From NCBI GenBank assembly GCA_020744425.1, contig JAGMUV010000022.1, forward strand, positions 1,054,001-1,118,000: a DNA stretch of 64,000 bases, read 5' to 3'. Shown piece after piece: positions 21,602-31,949 of this stretch. Numbering within the stretch: the first letter of the stretch is position 1; every line of letters begins with the position of its first letter. The position numbers and the translations under genes are program-made. A model generated the notes under the pieces. It was given only the letters and a program-made list of their open reading frames with translations. It was not told the DNA's origin and ran no database searches. The DNA comes from Dactylonectria macrodidyma (Eukaryota; Ascomycota; Sordariomycetes; Hypocreales; Nectriaceae).

Positions 21602-21778
21602 GGAGGAACAATCTGGGATGACAAACATAAAGGGGCACTTGCTAGATGAATCAATCCTATGTGCTAATTCATGATCAAAATCACTTCTCGGTCCCTGCCA
21701 GCATATGTGCTGTATATCTAAGGAAGTAGGAACGATTAAGCCAGTCCGACTAGGCATCCACTGCCAACAACGTCCTAG

Positions 21779-22030
21779 AGTCTCTCGCGTCTCTTGAGTT
21801 TTATAGAGTAATGCACCTGTAGACTCTCGACGGACCGCCCTGGATGGGCCTCACAGAACCGCTGGTGAATTTCGGGCCACGCTAGCATCTCTCTGCCCTC
21901 CTTTAACTCGATGAGAAGATCATCTTCTTGTGAGCTGTATTTGGCTCTCGGAGCTGAAGCACACTTGGCCCGGCTCCGCGTCCGAGTCGAGGGCAAATCA
22001 ACTCGATTCCGAACGGTGCTGCTGGCATGC
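21779..22030 (-). pseudogene. Myb/SANT-like C-terminal fragment
   Basis: The minus frame reads RAKYSSQEDDLLIELKEGR ... LAWPEIHQRF ... RSVESLQVHYSIKLKRRE, the pattern of a single Myb-like DNA-binding repeat found at the C-terminus of many fungal proteins. It overlaps, in another frame, the end of the NACHT fragment, suggesting two unrelated pieces were joined. Only the C-terminal part is present. Confidence 0.5.
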
Positions 22031-22904
22031 CCATGCTCAAGCCAGCAGGTATCTTTCCGATGGCGTCTAGTACATCCCAAAAGTCTGTGGTTTGAAGCTC
22101 CTGGCAGACCAAGGCCACCCAGAGAAACGTGTCATTAGCACCAGAGACCAAGTGCTGTTCAACGGTATCCCTTGTTTCCTTGTCGTATTTCTTATGGCAT
22201 GCTAATCGATCCACCTTATATGCAATGTACGTGTCAACAGCCATGGAGATTGAGTCTTTGTTCAACTCGAGGTATAGCCTGACTTTCTGCTTTATGTTGC
22301 CCATTTTCTCCTTAATGTCCCACCAGTTGCGGCTAGACACGATCCACTTGACGCGAGAAGCCTTGGCAATTAAGTCGAGAAGCTGATGTCGATTCGTTTT
22401 GCATTCGTCGAGGGCATTAACAATCAGGATCGCACTATCCAAGCTCGGGTCATTAAGCATGGCCGCAAGGATCTTGGATAAGGCTTCCCAGGCATTTCCG
22501 TCCTTAAAAAGCTGTTTACCCGCATGGTCGTGCTTCTTCCGAACATGCGAGGTGAGCGACGGCTGTTGGTCGACGAGAAGGTAGATCAGGCCGCGCAGCA
22601 CGGCCGTCGCATTACTCAGTCGTGCCTCGGTGGCCTGGCAGAAGAAATAGGACAGGCGATTGTCGGGTTCCTTCTCCAGCCACTGTCTTTTCTCTTCAGC
22701 TTGTGGGTCGCGTTCTCTTTCTAGTTCCTGCTGTCGCATCCTCTCCTCTTGTTGGCGGCGGCGTTCTTCTTCCCGCTGCCGAATCGTCTCCGCTCGTTGG
22801 CAGCAGCGCTCCTCTTCCTGCAGCCGTATTGTCATATGCTGCTGCTGGGTAGGCAGTTATGTCTGTGGTGGAGTGGGTAGGGAAAAAGGATCATGTGAGT
22901 TAGA
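21903..22904 (-). pseudogene. NACHT fragment without P-loop, coiled-coil N-terminus
   Basis: The frame begins with a charged coiled coil (QREEERRRQQEERMRQQELE) and passes directly into the middle of a fungal NACHT domain: LSYFFCQATEARLSNATAVL, LIYLLVDQQPSL, Walker-B-like ILIVNALDEC, then VKWIVSSRNW. The Walker A strand that should precede LSYFFCQ is missing. An upstream ATG near 22904 leads in the same frame through one TAA (probably a former CAA) to the coiled coil. After the NACHT part the frame loses family character near a candidate Myb fragment. Either a chimera or a deletion product; unlikely to bind ATP normally. Confidence 0.65.
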
Positions 22905-23194
22905 CATGCTGAAGTTCTCAGTGAGGCTCCTGTTCAAATACATTGGCGTATAGCAATAAATTACGTCGGTGAGTTCTATATCAATGACTCTATAGGTTCC
23001 TTAAAACGAACTCTTTCTCTAGAAAGGAGAGATATATAAAGAGGTCTGAAGGCGCATAACGACAGACCCACAGGATAGAACACCTTTCTAAACCCATCTC
23101 AACTAAGGTTACAGGCTCTAATCACTATCAAAAGCAACACCAGCCGCTAAACTTCTATTAATATTTCATATAAAAAAACAGTTATATCTCTCTA

Positions 23195-23274
23195 TAGCAA
23201 TAGCTGCTATTTATTGCAATCGCTGCTATCTATAGCAATCCTGCTGTCTATAGCAATCGCTGTTATTCATTGTC
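23195..23274. repeat. Short tandem repeat, about 20 bp unit
   Basis: Four diverged copies of a unit like CTATAGCAATCGCTGCTAT, partly self-complementary (AGCAATAGCTGCT). It lies between the NACHT fragment and the LINE leader. Confidence 0.5.
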
Positions 23275-23540
23275 AGATAGAACAGGTATGCTAGGAAAGC
23301 CCTATGCCACATCTATCAGCTATTGAGACTGCGGCCCGGTCTCAAAGGCCCGGATATCTAGCAAGCCGGTCTCGAAGACCCGGACCCCTTAGATCCGGTC
23401 TTAAGAAAACCTTATCGTAGCTCCTATGACAATGAGGGCAACTTCCCTCCTACATCTAACTTCCTTAGCTGCTAATGTTAAGGATTTGGCCGCCCACACA
23501 CCCAATCTGTTAACACCCACCCGATCCACCTACCTTTGCG

Positions 23541-25088
23541 ATGGCCTCTGTCGAAATCAGCATGCAGGATGTATTCGAACCAGCAGCCTTCCTAGAAGAC
23601 CCTCTCGCAGACCTTCTTGCAGACCTTCCAGCTCAACCTAGCCCTCAGCCCGCCCCCCAGATCAGCCTACAGCCCGGCCCTCACAGCCCTCCTAGCAGCG
23701 ATGTCTTTGAATATAGTGAGGTCTCAGAGCCTGCTATCGCCATTAACCTCTCTGCAGCTGCAGCTGGAGTCGCAGCCGAAAGCCAGGCTGCCCTGGACGA
23801 TAAGATGAAAGTCTTCCGGACCTTCTGCGCAGCCTTCGACGAGACAGCAAAGCAGTTCCCAACGGGGCGTATGTTCCGTTTTGCTCAAGAGATGTCCCAG
23901 AGCTTCCTCAGTCATTGGGCAAGTGCCCTGACTGGAGATAGCCAGCCGCAACCGCAACCGCCAGCAGCTTCATTACCCATCCGATCATACGCCTCTGCCC
24001 TCGCAGCCGACCTCCCAGTGCGCCTCGCGGCGACGCGCGACAACGATTTCCAAACCGCCCGTGGGACCGCTCCTGACCCCCAACGACGACCCCTTAAGCC
24101 CCGCCAGGCCCGGCAACCCCAGGAACAACAGCAGCAAGGAAACCCTACTATAGCCTATGATGATACCAGGGTCTTCGTACGGCTCCACGAGAAATCCCCT
24201 GCTTGGGAAAAGCAACCCTTCGCGATGCGAACCCACTTAGCCGAGATGCTAGGCATTAAGCTCGACGCTATCCCTCAAGCATCAAGGACTAAGGCGGGCT
24301 GGGCTATTAGACCGGCGAACCTCGACATCCGCAACAAGATCATTAACGAAGAAGCCTGCTGGGCGCCGGCTCTAGGGGCCGACGCTGTTGAGCTCGCGAC
24401 GAAACGGATCACTTACGTGGTCTCCGAATGCCCTCGGTCCCTGACGGACCTGCTAAGAAAGACTGTGGATTACGAGGCTGCCCTTAAAGACGAAGTGGAG
24501 GCTCAGACAGGTCTACGGGCTGTTAGCTGCCGCCCGTCCCGTCACGATGACCCCACTCAACCGACGAAGACATTGCTTATTTCCTTCCTTGAGCAGCCGA
24601 AGCACGCCTTCCGTCTCTTTGGGACGAGTCGGCTAGCGAGACTGATCCGGAAGACCGCTAGACCCAACCAGTGCAACCTCTGCTGGGACTACCACTCGCG
24701 ACACAGCTGCGACCGCACTGCCCGTTGTGTTAGCTGCGGAAGGACCCCCCACGAGGGGATGCCCTGCGAATACAAGACCCAATGCCTCAATTGCCGAGGC
24801 CCTCATGCCTCTGACGATAGGAAATGCCCTGCTCGACCCCGACGACAAAACGGCGTCCTGAAGCGACTAACACAGCCGGAAAAGAGAGGGATCCGGGAAA
24901 TCGGCGAGAGGCTGTTCCGCCAGCTCCACCCGGAGCTAGCCGTAGCCGCAGCCGGGTCGTCTCCGGCCCCCGAGGCCGGGGCCCGGCTCTCGTCGCCTTG
25001 TGAGGCCCTGGCCCTACGACCTACGGAAGGAACGCCCCCGCCCTCCCTGAATAAGCGCAGACGACAAGCCCTCGAGACCCCTAAATGA
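23541..25088 (+). CDS. LINE ORF1, gag-like zinc-knuckle protein
   Basis: Intact 515-residue frame. A Pro/Gln-rich N-terminus leads to three cysteine knuckles near the C-terminus: CNLCWDYHSRHSC, CVSCGRTPHEGMPC and CLNCRGPHASDDRKC, the nucleic-acid-binding signature of LINE ORF1 proteins. It would coat element RNA for retrotransposition. Its TGA stop (25086-25088) overlaps an ATG (25085-25087) that starts ORF2, an ATGA junction suited to termination-reinitiation. Confidence 0.85.
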   Translation: MASVEISMQDVFEPAAFLEDPLADLLADLPAQPSPQPAPQISLQPGPHSPPSSDVFEYSEVSEPAIAINLSAAAAGVAAESQAALDDKMKVFRTFCAAFDETAKQFPTGRMFRFAQEMSQSFLSHWASALTGDSQPQPQPPAASLPIRSYASALAADLPVRLAATRDNDFQTARGTAPDPQRRPLKPRQARQPQEQQQQGNPTIAYDDTRVFVRLHEKSPAWEKQPFAMRTHLAEMLGIKLDAIPQASRTKAGWAIRPANLDIRNKIINEEACWAPALGADAVELATKRITYVVSECPRSLTDLLRKTVDYEAALKDEVEAQTGLRAVSCRPSRHDDPTQPTKTLLISFLEQPKHAFRLFGTSRLARLIRKTARPNQCNLCWDYHSRHSCDRTARCVSCGRTPHEGMPCEYKTQCLNCRGPHASDDRKCPARPRRQNGVLKRLTQPEKRGIREIGERLFRQLHPELAVAAAGSSPAPEAGARLSSPCEALALRPTEGTPPPSLNKRRRQALETPK

Positions 25089-28000
25089 TAGGACGACCTT
25101 CGCAACAGACCACCGACAAGACCGCCGATAAGAGACCATTACGCATCTTCCAAGCTAACGTCGGCAAGGACTCGGCATCGCATGACTGTGCGCTGGCCTT
25201 GCTGATAGAAGCGGATACGGCGTAATAATGATCCAAGAGCCTTAGACCAGTACGCAGAATAACCGTTGCACGACGAAGAATCATACTGCATACCGAACCT
25301 TCTCTCCTATATCAAACTGGGAGGGAATCAGCATACGCCCGAGGGTCATGACCTATGTGTCTCTCCGCAGCAAGCTGAACGCCGACCAGCTGAGGCCTAG
25401 GCCGAAGCCCTCTCGAGATATCCTTCTAATACGAGCTCGTGGCATCTCTTTCCTTAATATCTATCGTCAACCGGGTACGCTAGAGACCCTCGATTTCCTT
25501 GACAGTTGGCTGGTCCCTGGCCGGACCCTTATCGCCGGAGACTTCAACGCCTCACACACGCTTTGGCAAGCAGGACCCCATCGGAACCAAGGGGCCCGGA
25601 TCGCAGCTTGGATTGAAGGCAACGATCTTACTATTCTTAACCAACCGAACCAACCGACTAATAAATACAATAATACCCTCGATCTCGCGATCTCAAACAT
25701 CCCCACTGCACAAGCTAGAGTGGAAGACCACCTCGCGACTAGCTCAGACCATCACACACTCAGTACCTCTCTTCCCGTCCAACTAACGCCTCCGCAAGCC
25801 AGCCGGATCCGGGTCCGGATCGAGGACCCCGACGACCTAGCCCGACTCGCCGAGTCCGTCGCACGAGGACAGGACTTCCTGCTAACAGCCGCGACAACAG
25901 CCGAGGAACTTGACTTTGCAGCAGCCCAGCTGCTTAAGCTCTTACAGGATGCAATTAGGGTCATCGGCCGAAGCCCTCAGCAGAACGGGCGCTCTGCCCC
26001 GTGGTGGAACAAAGACTGCGCCAAGTCCCACGCGCAATACTGAGCAGCTAAGAGACAGGACCCCGAAGAGGACCTAGGGCCTATAACACTCGCTAGGAAG
26101 GACTTCCGTAAGATCGTCAGGAAAGCAAAAGTCGACTTCTGGAGGAATATTATTAATAACGCTATAACGAACGCCGATATCTTCCGTATCGCCGGATGGG
26201 TCCGTACCCAAAGCGCCTTCCAGCCCCCGCCCCTCCAGGTAGGAGACGAGGTCTTTGAAACGCAAGAGGATAAAGCAAACGCCCTCCGCAAAGCTGCGCT
26301 CAAGAGACGAGACGCAGGGGATGACATTGAGGACCCGTGGGCCCCTCAGGTGCCTGACGCCCCTGACCTTCCCTTTTCTACGCTGATCTCAGCTGAGGAA
26401 GCGGAAGACGTAACGACAAGACAGGAAACACATCTCCCGGCGCAGACAACGTGACTACAGCGATTATCCGGGCCTGCTGGCCAGTTATCGGCGAATACAT
26501 CCGGTGGCTTTACGAGAGATGTCTCTGCTTAGGGCACCACCCGAAGGCGTTTAAAGGCGCGGAGGTTATTATGGTCCCGAAGCCCGGAAAGAGGAATCTG
26601 TCTTCCCCGCGCGCTTGGAGACCGATTTCCTTACTTTCCTGCCTCGGCAAGGGATTGGAAAGATTGATCGCAAGACGTCTCGCCTTTGTGGCGATCGGCC
26701 GGAAGGTCCTGCACAAGAACCAAGCCGGGGCTCTGACGAAGAGGTCTGCTGTAGACCTCATCGCTGCCCTGGTCCACGACATCGAAGCTGCCCTCGCCCG
26801 AGGGCTCGTCGCGACCCTTGTGACGATGGACGTTCAAGGCGCCTTCGATACAGTCCTCCGGAACCGACTTCTGCTGCGACTCCGTCAGCAGGGTTGGCCG
26901 GACCTGCTGGTCCGCTGGGTGGCCTCTTTTATGACTGACCGCACAGCCCGAGTCCACTTCCAAGATGCGGTCACGCCTATCTCTGCTCTAGAATGCGGAC
27001 TCCCTCAGGGCTCGCCTGTCTCGCCAATCCTTTTCCTGCTCTACACAGAGCCGGTCTATAAGATCAGAATCAAACCAAACCCTTGCCCTGGGTTCAATCC
27101 GGTTCCTACCATACGCTACGGCTATGCAGACGACATTACCTCTCTCCACATTGGGGATACGCTCCGTGAGACGATAGACGAAGCGGAGATCAATATCGAA
27201 GAGATAGACCATTGGGGGCTCTGCAATGAGGTCAGTTTCGACTCAGCTAAGACGGAGATAATGCACTTCTCGCGGAGACGAGAAGACTGCAGCCCGACGA
27301 TCGTACATAAAGGTCAGACTAAGGTGCTGGAGGAAGCCCTCCGCTGGCTGGGCGTCTGGCTGGATAAGAAGCTATCGTTTAAGATACATGTGGAAAAATG
27401 GGCGATCAAGGCCCGAGCTATCGCTAACTTCCTGCGAGGCCTCGCCAATACAGCCCGCGGCCCTCCTCTAATAAGGTCCGTCTCGCCATCAAGGCCTGTG
27501 TCCTTCCTGTTCTATTCTACGGGGCTGAAGCCTGGTACCCGGGAAAGACAGCGCCGTCCTTACGAGCAGGAGGACCCCAGGTCTCGACAAAGATCGATCA
27601 CCTTCTTGACCGCCTTAAATCCGTCTTACATATCGGCATCCGCAGCATCCTTCCAACCTGGAAGACGACCCCATTAGCTGCCCTCTATCGCGAAAGCGGC
27701 ATTCCGCAAGTTGAGCAGCTACTAGATGCTACACGCCTGCGCTACGCAGCCCGCCTTCAAGCCCTAGATCCGAGGCACCCCCTCACAGCAAGGGCTATCG
27801 TCCCAGCCCACAGGCCGGGCCGGAAGCCGATCTACAAGACCCGTCTGCAACGGACTGCGCTACTTCTCCCGCCCTCGCCTCGGCCAGACCTCCTACAACG
27901 TCAATACAGATGCACCGAATTACACATCCAGCCGAAGGCTAGGGCTGTTCCAGCCTTCCTTGCCTGAATCGAGACCTTATTTACGGAAGACCTCATCGTT

Positions 28001-28842
28001 TACTCAGACGGATCCCGATCGCAAGACGGGGCCGCGGGCTACGGGTATGTCATCCACCGCAACAAACACTCAATCGGCGAGGGGCTGCCCGGCTAGGCCC
28101 CGTTGAGGTATTCGACGCAGAAGTGGCCGGAGCCCTAGCAGGCCTACGTCACGCAACGAGCCTAGCTTTAGAGCCAGACTCACGAATCTACGTCTGTCTC
28201 GATAACACATCCGCAGCGGCTGGTTTGCTAGGCCAGCCATCGGAATCCTCGCAGGCTCAGTTCCTGGAGTTCCAATTGATCGCACAAGCCCACGGGGCAA
28301 CATCAGTACGATGGTGCCCTGGCCATAAAGGCATCCCCGGAAACGAGCAGGCCGACAAGCTGGCCAAAGCAGGAACAGAGCTTCCAGAACCACCCAGCGC
28401 GGCTCCGTCCCTCGCTTTCAACCGAAGGAAGGCCAGAGCCCTCCTCCGTACTGCTTTCAAGGCCTGGTGGCAAGACCACGCCCCAGACTCTTATCAACCC
28501 TATATGCTAGAGGCAGCCGCCGCTAGCCCAGCTGAACTGCAGCTTCCCCGGAAGACTCTTCGCTATCTCTTAGCAGCCCGCTCCGGCCACGGAGACTTTG
28601 CTGCATACCACGAGAGATTTGCCCACGATGCAGAGCTTAATTGCTCGTGCGGACGGCGGAAATCACCCGACCATCCCTTCTATTGCCGTAAGGTTGACCG
28701 TCGCTATCGGATAAAGTTGGGGCTTTTTCCGAAGCTGACGATCAATCGCGTAATAGGACAAGATTTCGGCGAGTTCGTCGCGATGATAGAGGCAGTAAAA
28801 TTCTTCGCGGAAATCTGCCCACAACATCGCTCCCTCGCCTAG
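25085..28842 (+). pseudogene. LINE ORF2: endonuclease, reverse transcriptase, RNase H
   Basis: The ORF starts at the ATGA overlap with LRIFQANVGKD, the start of an APE-type endonuclease, then continues as GDFNASHTLW and SSDHHTLS. The reverse transcriptase (about 26451-27480) shows WRPISLLSCLGKGLERLIA, MDVQGAFD, LPQGSPVSPILF and catalytic YADD. RNase H (about 27990-28440) shows YSDGS and WCPGHKGIPGNEQAD, then an HxxC-like end. Lesions: frameshift near 25220, TAG near 25240, TGA at 26041, frameshift near 26420, frameshift near 27470, TGA near 27967, frameshift near 28095. Several stops look like former TGG codons. Not functional. Confidence 0.85.
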
Positions 28843-29070
28843 AACCCCCGGAAGTTGCGGTAGCAGCCGCTTCGGCCCCAGACCACAATTCAATCTTTTC
28901 TCTTTTCCTTTGTCTCTTATTCTTCGACGTGGTCAGAAGGCTCGGATCGTCACTCCGGGCCTGAAGACACGCCGCGCTGCACAGCAGCTTCGAATGCGGT
29001 TTCCCCTGGTTCCCTTAAAAATCGGATGCTATTGCAGTCGTCGGGCTGCGCCCTGAATATCCGCTGACGG

Positions 29071-29361
29071 ATGTCGGGCACGAAATAATAGGTCAAATAG
29101 GGCTGCTTAATTGTTAGATGGAAGAGGAAGAAGGATCACAATTTCGGCTCGTGGAGGGACGCAATTAGACTTACACGTGACACCGGATTGCGGGTCCGAG
29201 CCACGGGCCCGCTGGGCCCGTGGCCCCGGCCCCGGGTCGGCTCCGCCGAAGCTAGCTACCCTGTACCTTGGTTTCTTTAGCTGTAGACTCCAGCCTAGCA
29301 CGTCGTCTTGCCCCTAGGGGATTCTGTAGACATCTAGATGTCTTCACGACGGTAATTAATC

Positions 29362-29408
<47 letters not shown>

Positions 29409-29409
29409 C
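29071..29409 (+). repeat. LINE 3'UTR module shared with 61084-61423
   Basis: Over 90% identical by eye to the second copy, apart from a 19-nt indel near 29238. It contains a perfect hairpin CCACGGGCCC/GGGCCCGTGG, a CCCCTAGGGG palindrome and AGACATCTAGATGTCT just before the (CAA)n tail. Such 3' structures are usual recognition sites for a LINE's own reverse transcriptase. Confidence 0.8.
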
Positions 29410-29962
29410 GCCGCTCCTAGGCCGAACGCACCGCTTGAGTATAGCAGCCCCCTAGCCCCGGAACGGCCTCAATTGGGCCGCTGGCCGTCAAGATATTCGC
29501 ATGTGTGGTGCCGGGCACTTATCAGGTGGTAGTTGTGTAATCGCATACGATTTCCCGAAATTATTCCGCAAAACGACCCTAAGTTAAGTTCTGCGTATCA
29601 AGTACGTTAAGTTATAGATAAATGTGCCTCGAAAAATCAAATCTCGAATCTTCAGCATTTTTCTTGATCCAAATGTTTTGGCTGTCGACTGGAGCTACAT
29701 TATCCAGGGCCGACTCGAAGACTACCAAGGTAATGGTCGCCTAGGCCTTGCAATGACTTTCGACGGCGAGGCCGAGGGTGCCCGTCAAGGTCTTCCCGCA
29801 ACCCAGTGCAGAATGTCAGGCTGCACACGGTACAACAGTGCCCAGCCCCAATGTCCTCCAAAAATACGGCTTCTACACTGCGTTTCGAATAGTCATGTGA
29901 TGCCCATGATTCGCGTTTCAACACAGCCCCTCTCGAGCCTGCGTCTACGCCAACGCGTATTA
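29410..29962. other. Flank between LINE and pogo element
   Basis: No supported gene. Near 29597-29611 it holds ATCAAGTACGTTA, the reverse complement of the terminal motif of the pogo elements at 34.6-36.5 kb, so part may be a relic of a related element. It ends at the TA duplication at 29961-29962. Confidence 0.4.
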
Positions 29963-31839
29963 AGTCAGGCCACCCACTTACGGATCAGGGGCTTAGCTGA
30001 CCGCCCCACTTACAACCGCGTCAACCACAACGCGTCTCTAGCCACACGCGTTTCTTCCTTCAACAACACTCAATTGGCCAATTCAACTTCATAACCTTAT
30101 TTATTATGCCTAAATACACCCAAGAAGACCTTCAAGGAGCCATTCAAGATGTCAGAAATGGCATATCAATGCGAAAAGCAGCCAATCAGCGCGGAGTTCC
30201 TTATTCAACCTTACGCAACAGGCTTAATGGCGTACCTAGCCGCAACGAAGCCCACGAATGGCGCCAGGCGCTTTCCAGATATCAGGAAGACCAGCTCACT
30301 GATTGGCTTATCTTACAAGATAAGCTCGGCATGGCGTTGACTCATGGCCAGATCCGGAAGTTGGCGATTTCCTTGTTGGGCCAAAATGGCACCAACCAAC
30401 GACTCGGAAAACCCTGGATGAAGGGCTTCCTGCGCCGCAACCCGCGAATAAAAACGCTCAAAGCAAAGGGAATCGACCGGAAAAGGATAAATGGAGCAAA
30501 TCCAGCTGCTATTCGCGGGTTCTTTGGCCTAATGGACCAACCAGAGCTCGCATCGATCCCTCCACGTAACCGTTGGAATTTTGATGAAGTTGGACTCTTC
30601 CAAGGGCCCGGAACCAACGGGCTTGTTGTTGGCCAATCAGAGCTTCGATCAACGATTAAGAAACAGCCACAAAACCTTAACTGGATTACTATTCTTGAGG
30701 CTATTTCCGCAACAGGAAAGTGCCTTGACCCATTGGTCGTCTTCAAAGGCAAACACGTCCAACACCAATGGTTTCCTGAGGAATTGGACTTTCTGACCAA
30801 TTGGAGGTTTACAACATCTAAAAAGGGATGGACCAATGACGAAATTGGGCTTGCGTGGCTACAGGAAGTCTTTCTTCCGGGCTCAAAGCCTGCCCGGGCC
30901 AATGAAAAGCGGCTTCTTATCCTAGATGGGCATGGATCACACATAACGCCTGATTTTATGCGTATTTGTATGACCAATAGGGTCCATTTACTCTATTTGC
31001 CGCCTCATACAAGCCACGTTCTTCAGCCTCTTGATATATCAGTCTTTGGGCCACTCAAAGCTGCATATCGGACCGCCTTGACACTAGCCAATCCAGTCAC
31101 CGATGTTGGCCCAACTAGGAAGGAAGACTTTCTTTCTTGCTATTTTCAGGCTAGGAAGAAAGCTATTACTATTCGAAATGCCCGTTCGGGTTGGAAAGGA
31201 GCCGGGTTGTGGCCAATCAACATCTCAAAGCCAATGGGTAGTAAATTTGTTATTGAAGACCCTAATGAGTCAATTACGGTCCAATCAGGAGCCCCTCTTT
31301 CTCCAAAAACGAATCAAAGGTCCGAAATCAGCCCTTTTACAACCCCTACTACTTCGAGAGACGTTGCCTTATTGGTTCATTCTCATAAGAAGGAAATCCT
31401 AGCTAGCCCAACCACAAGGCAGCTCTTTCGGACTATTTATCGGGGAATTGATAAGCTCCACGTACAAATGGCCCAATTAGAAGATCGAATTCTAGTCCAA
31501 GACCAAAATTCAGGCCAATCAAAGGCTAAGAAGAGAGGAAGGGTTTATAAAGACCCAAATGAGGAATTTTCTAACATCCAGAATGTAAAGAGAGCAAGAA
31601 GGCGAATAGAAACGCCTGAAATTGAAGATTCAGAATAGCTTGTTTTTCCTTTGTTTTTATTGGTTAGTTTTTTGATATTTAGAAAATTTATTAGCTATTT
31701 TATTAAAAATCAGTTAAAATGGACCAATTAGGCCTCTTGGTTGTTCTTTTATATATAAGTGAAGTTGAATAGGGATTTTGGTTGTTGTATAAGTGGGGCG
31801 GTCAGCTAAGCCCCTGATCCGTAAGTGGGTGGCCTGACT
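29963..31839 (+). mobile_element. Intact pogo/Fot1-like DNA transposon
   Basis: 1877 bp with terminal inverted repeats of 50 bp that are identical in both arms (starting AGTCAGGCCACCCACTTACG). Both ends are flanked by TA (29961-29962 and 31840-31841), the target duplication of the Tc1/mariner-pogo superfamily. One intact transposase gene lies inside. Perfect repeats and an open ORF suggest recent insertion and possible activity. The right end lies 110 bp upstream of the start of the HET gene at 31950. Confidence 0.95.
30106..31638 (+). CDS. Pogo/Fot1-like transposase
   Basis: Intact 510 residues. The N-terminus is a psq-type helix-turn-helix (MRKAANQRGVPYSTLRNRL) followed by a CENP-B-like HTH region (GKPWMKGFLRRNP). 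The DDE_1 catalytic core shows Asp160 (NFDEVG), Asp274 (LILDGHGSH) and Asp310 (LQPLDISVFGPLK), a DD35D triad. The tail is basic with coiled-coil character. It would cut and paste the element between TA dinucleotides. No lesion seen. Confidence 0.95.
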   Translation: MPKYTQEDLQGAIQDVRNGISMRKAANQRGVPYSTLRNRLNGVPSRNEAHEWRQALSRYQEDQLTDWLILQDKLGMALTHGQIRKLAISLLGQNGTNQRLGKPWMKGFLRRNPRIKTLKAKGIDRKRINGANPAAIRGFFGLMDQPELASIPPRNRWNFDEVGLFQGPGTNGLVVGQSELRSTIKKQPQNLNWITILEAISATGKCLDPLVVFKGKHVQHQWFPEELDFLTNWRFTTSKKGWTNDEIGLAWLQEVFLPGSKPARANEKRLLILDGHGSHITPDFMRICMTNRVHLLYLPPHTSHVLQPLDISVFGPLKAAYRTALTLANPVTDVGPTRKEDFLSCYFQARKKAITIRNARSGWKGAGLWPINISKPMGSKFVIEDPNESITVQSGAPLSPKTNQRSEISPFTTPTTSRDVALLVHSHKKEILASPTTRQLFRTIYRGIDKLHVQMAQLEDRILVQDQNSGQSKAKKRGRVYKDPNEEFSNIQNVKRARRRIETPEIEDSE

Positions 31840-31949
31840 TAGTCACTCTCACATGACAGGCCTTACGACGCGTCGCGTTGCGTTTTCTGCAGCCCGCTGT
31901 TCCATTCATCATCTAGTCATCTCTAGAGATTGTCTGCAAGCACCTGGCC

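Larger units (their letters stand above)
23312..29409 (+). mobile_element. Tad1-like LINE, nearly full-length, defective
   Basis: Non-LTR retrotransposon: leader with repeated CCGGTCTCGAAGACCCGG-type near-palindromes, ORF1 (gag-like), ORF2 (endonuclease, reverse transcriptase, RNase H), 3'UTR with hairpins, and a (CAA)16 tail at 29361-29409. ORF1 is intact; ORF2 carries several frameshifts and stops. The 3'UTR is shared with a 5'-truncated copy at 61084-61423. No target-site duplication was found for this copy. Confidence 0.85.

Noticed and set aside
20335..21654. Long minus-strand ORFs of 116-157 aa with repeated CSSPSTLFLVSITRTSS
   Set aside because: They are the antisense of the TPR array; their periodicity simply mirrors the 126-bp repeat.
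29107..29301. Small minus-strand ORF present in both LINE tails (also 61120-61332)
   Set aside because: It is antisense to the LINE 3'UTR and is conserved only because the repeat is.
29624..30094. 156-aa plus-strand ORF
   Set aside because: It starts at a non-ATG codon, crosses the left end of the pogo element and has no family signal.
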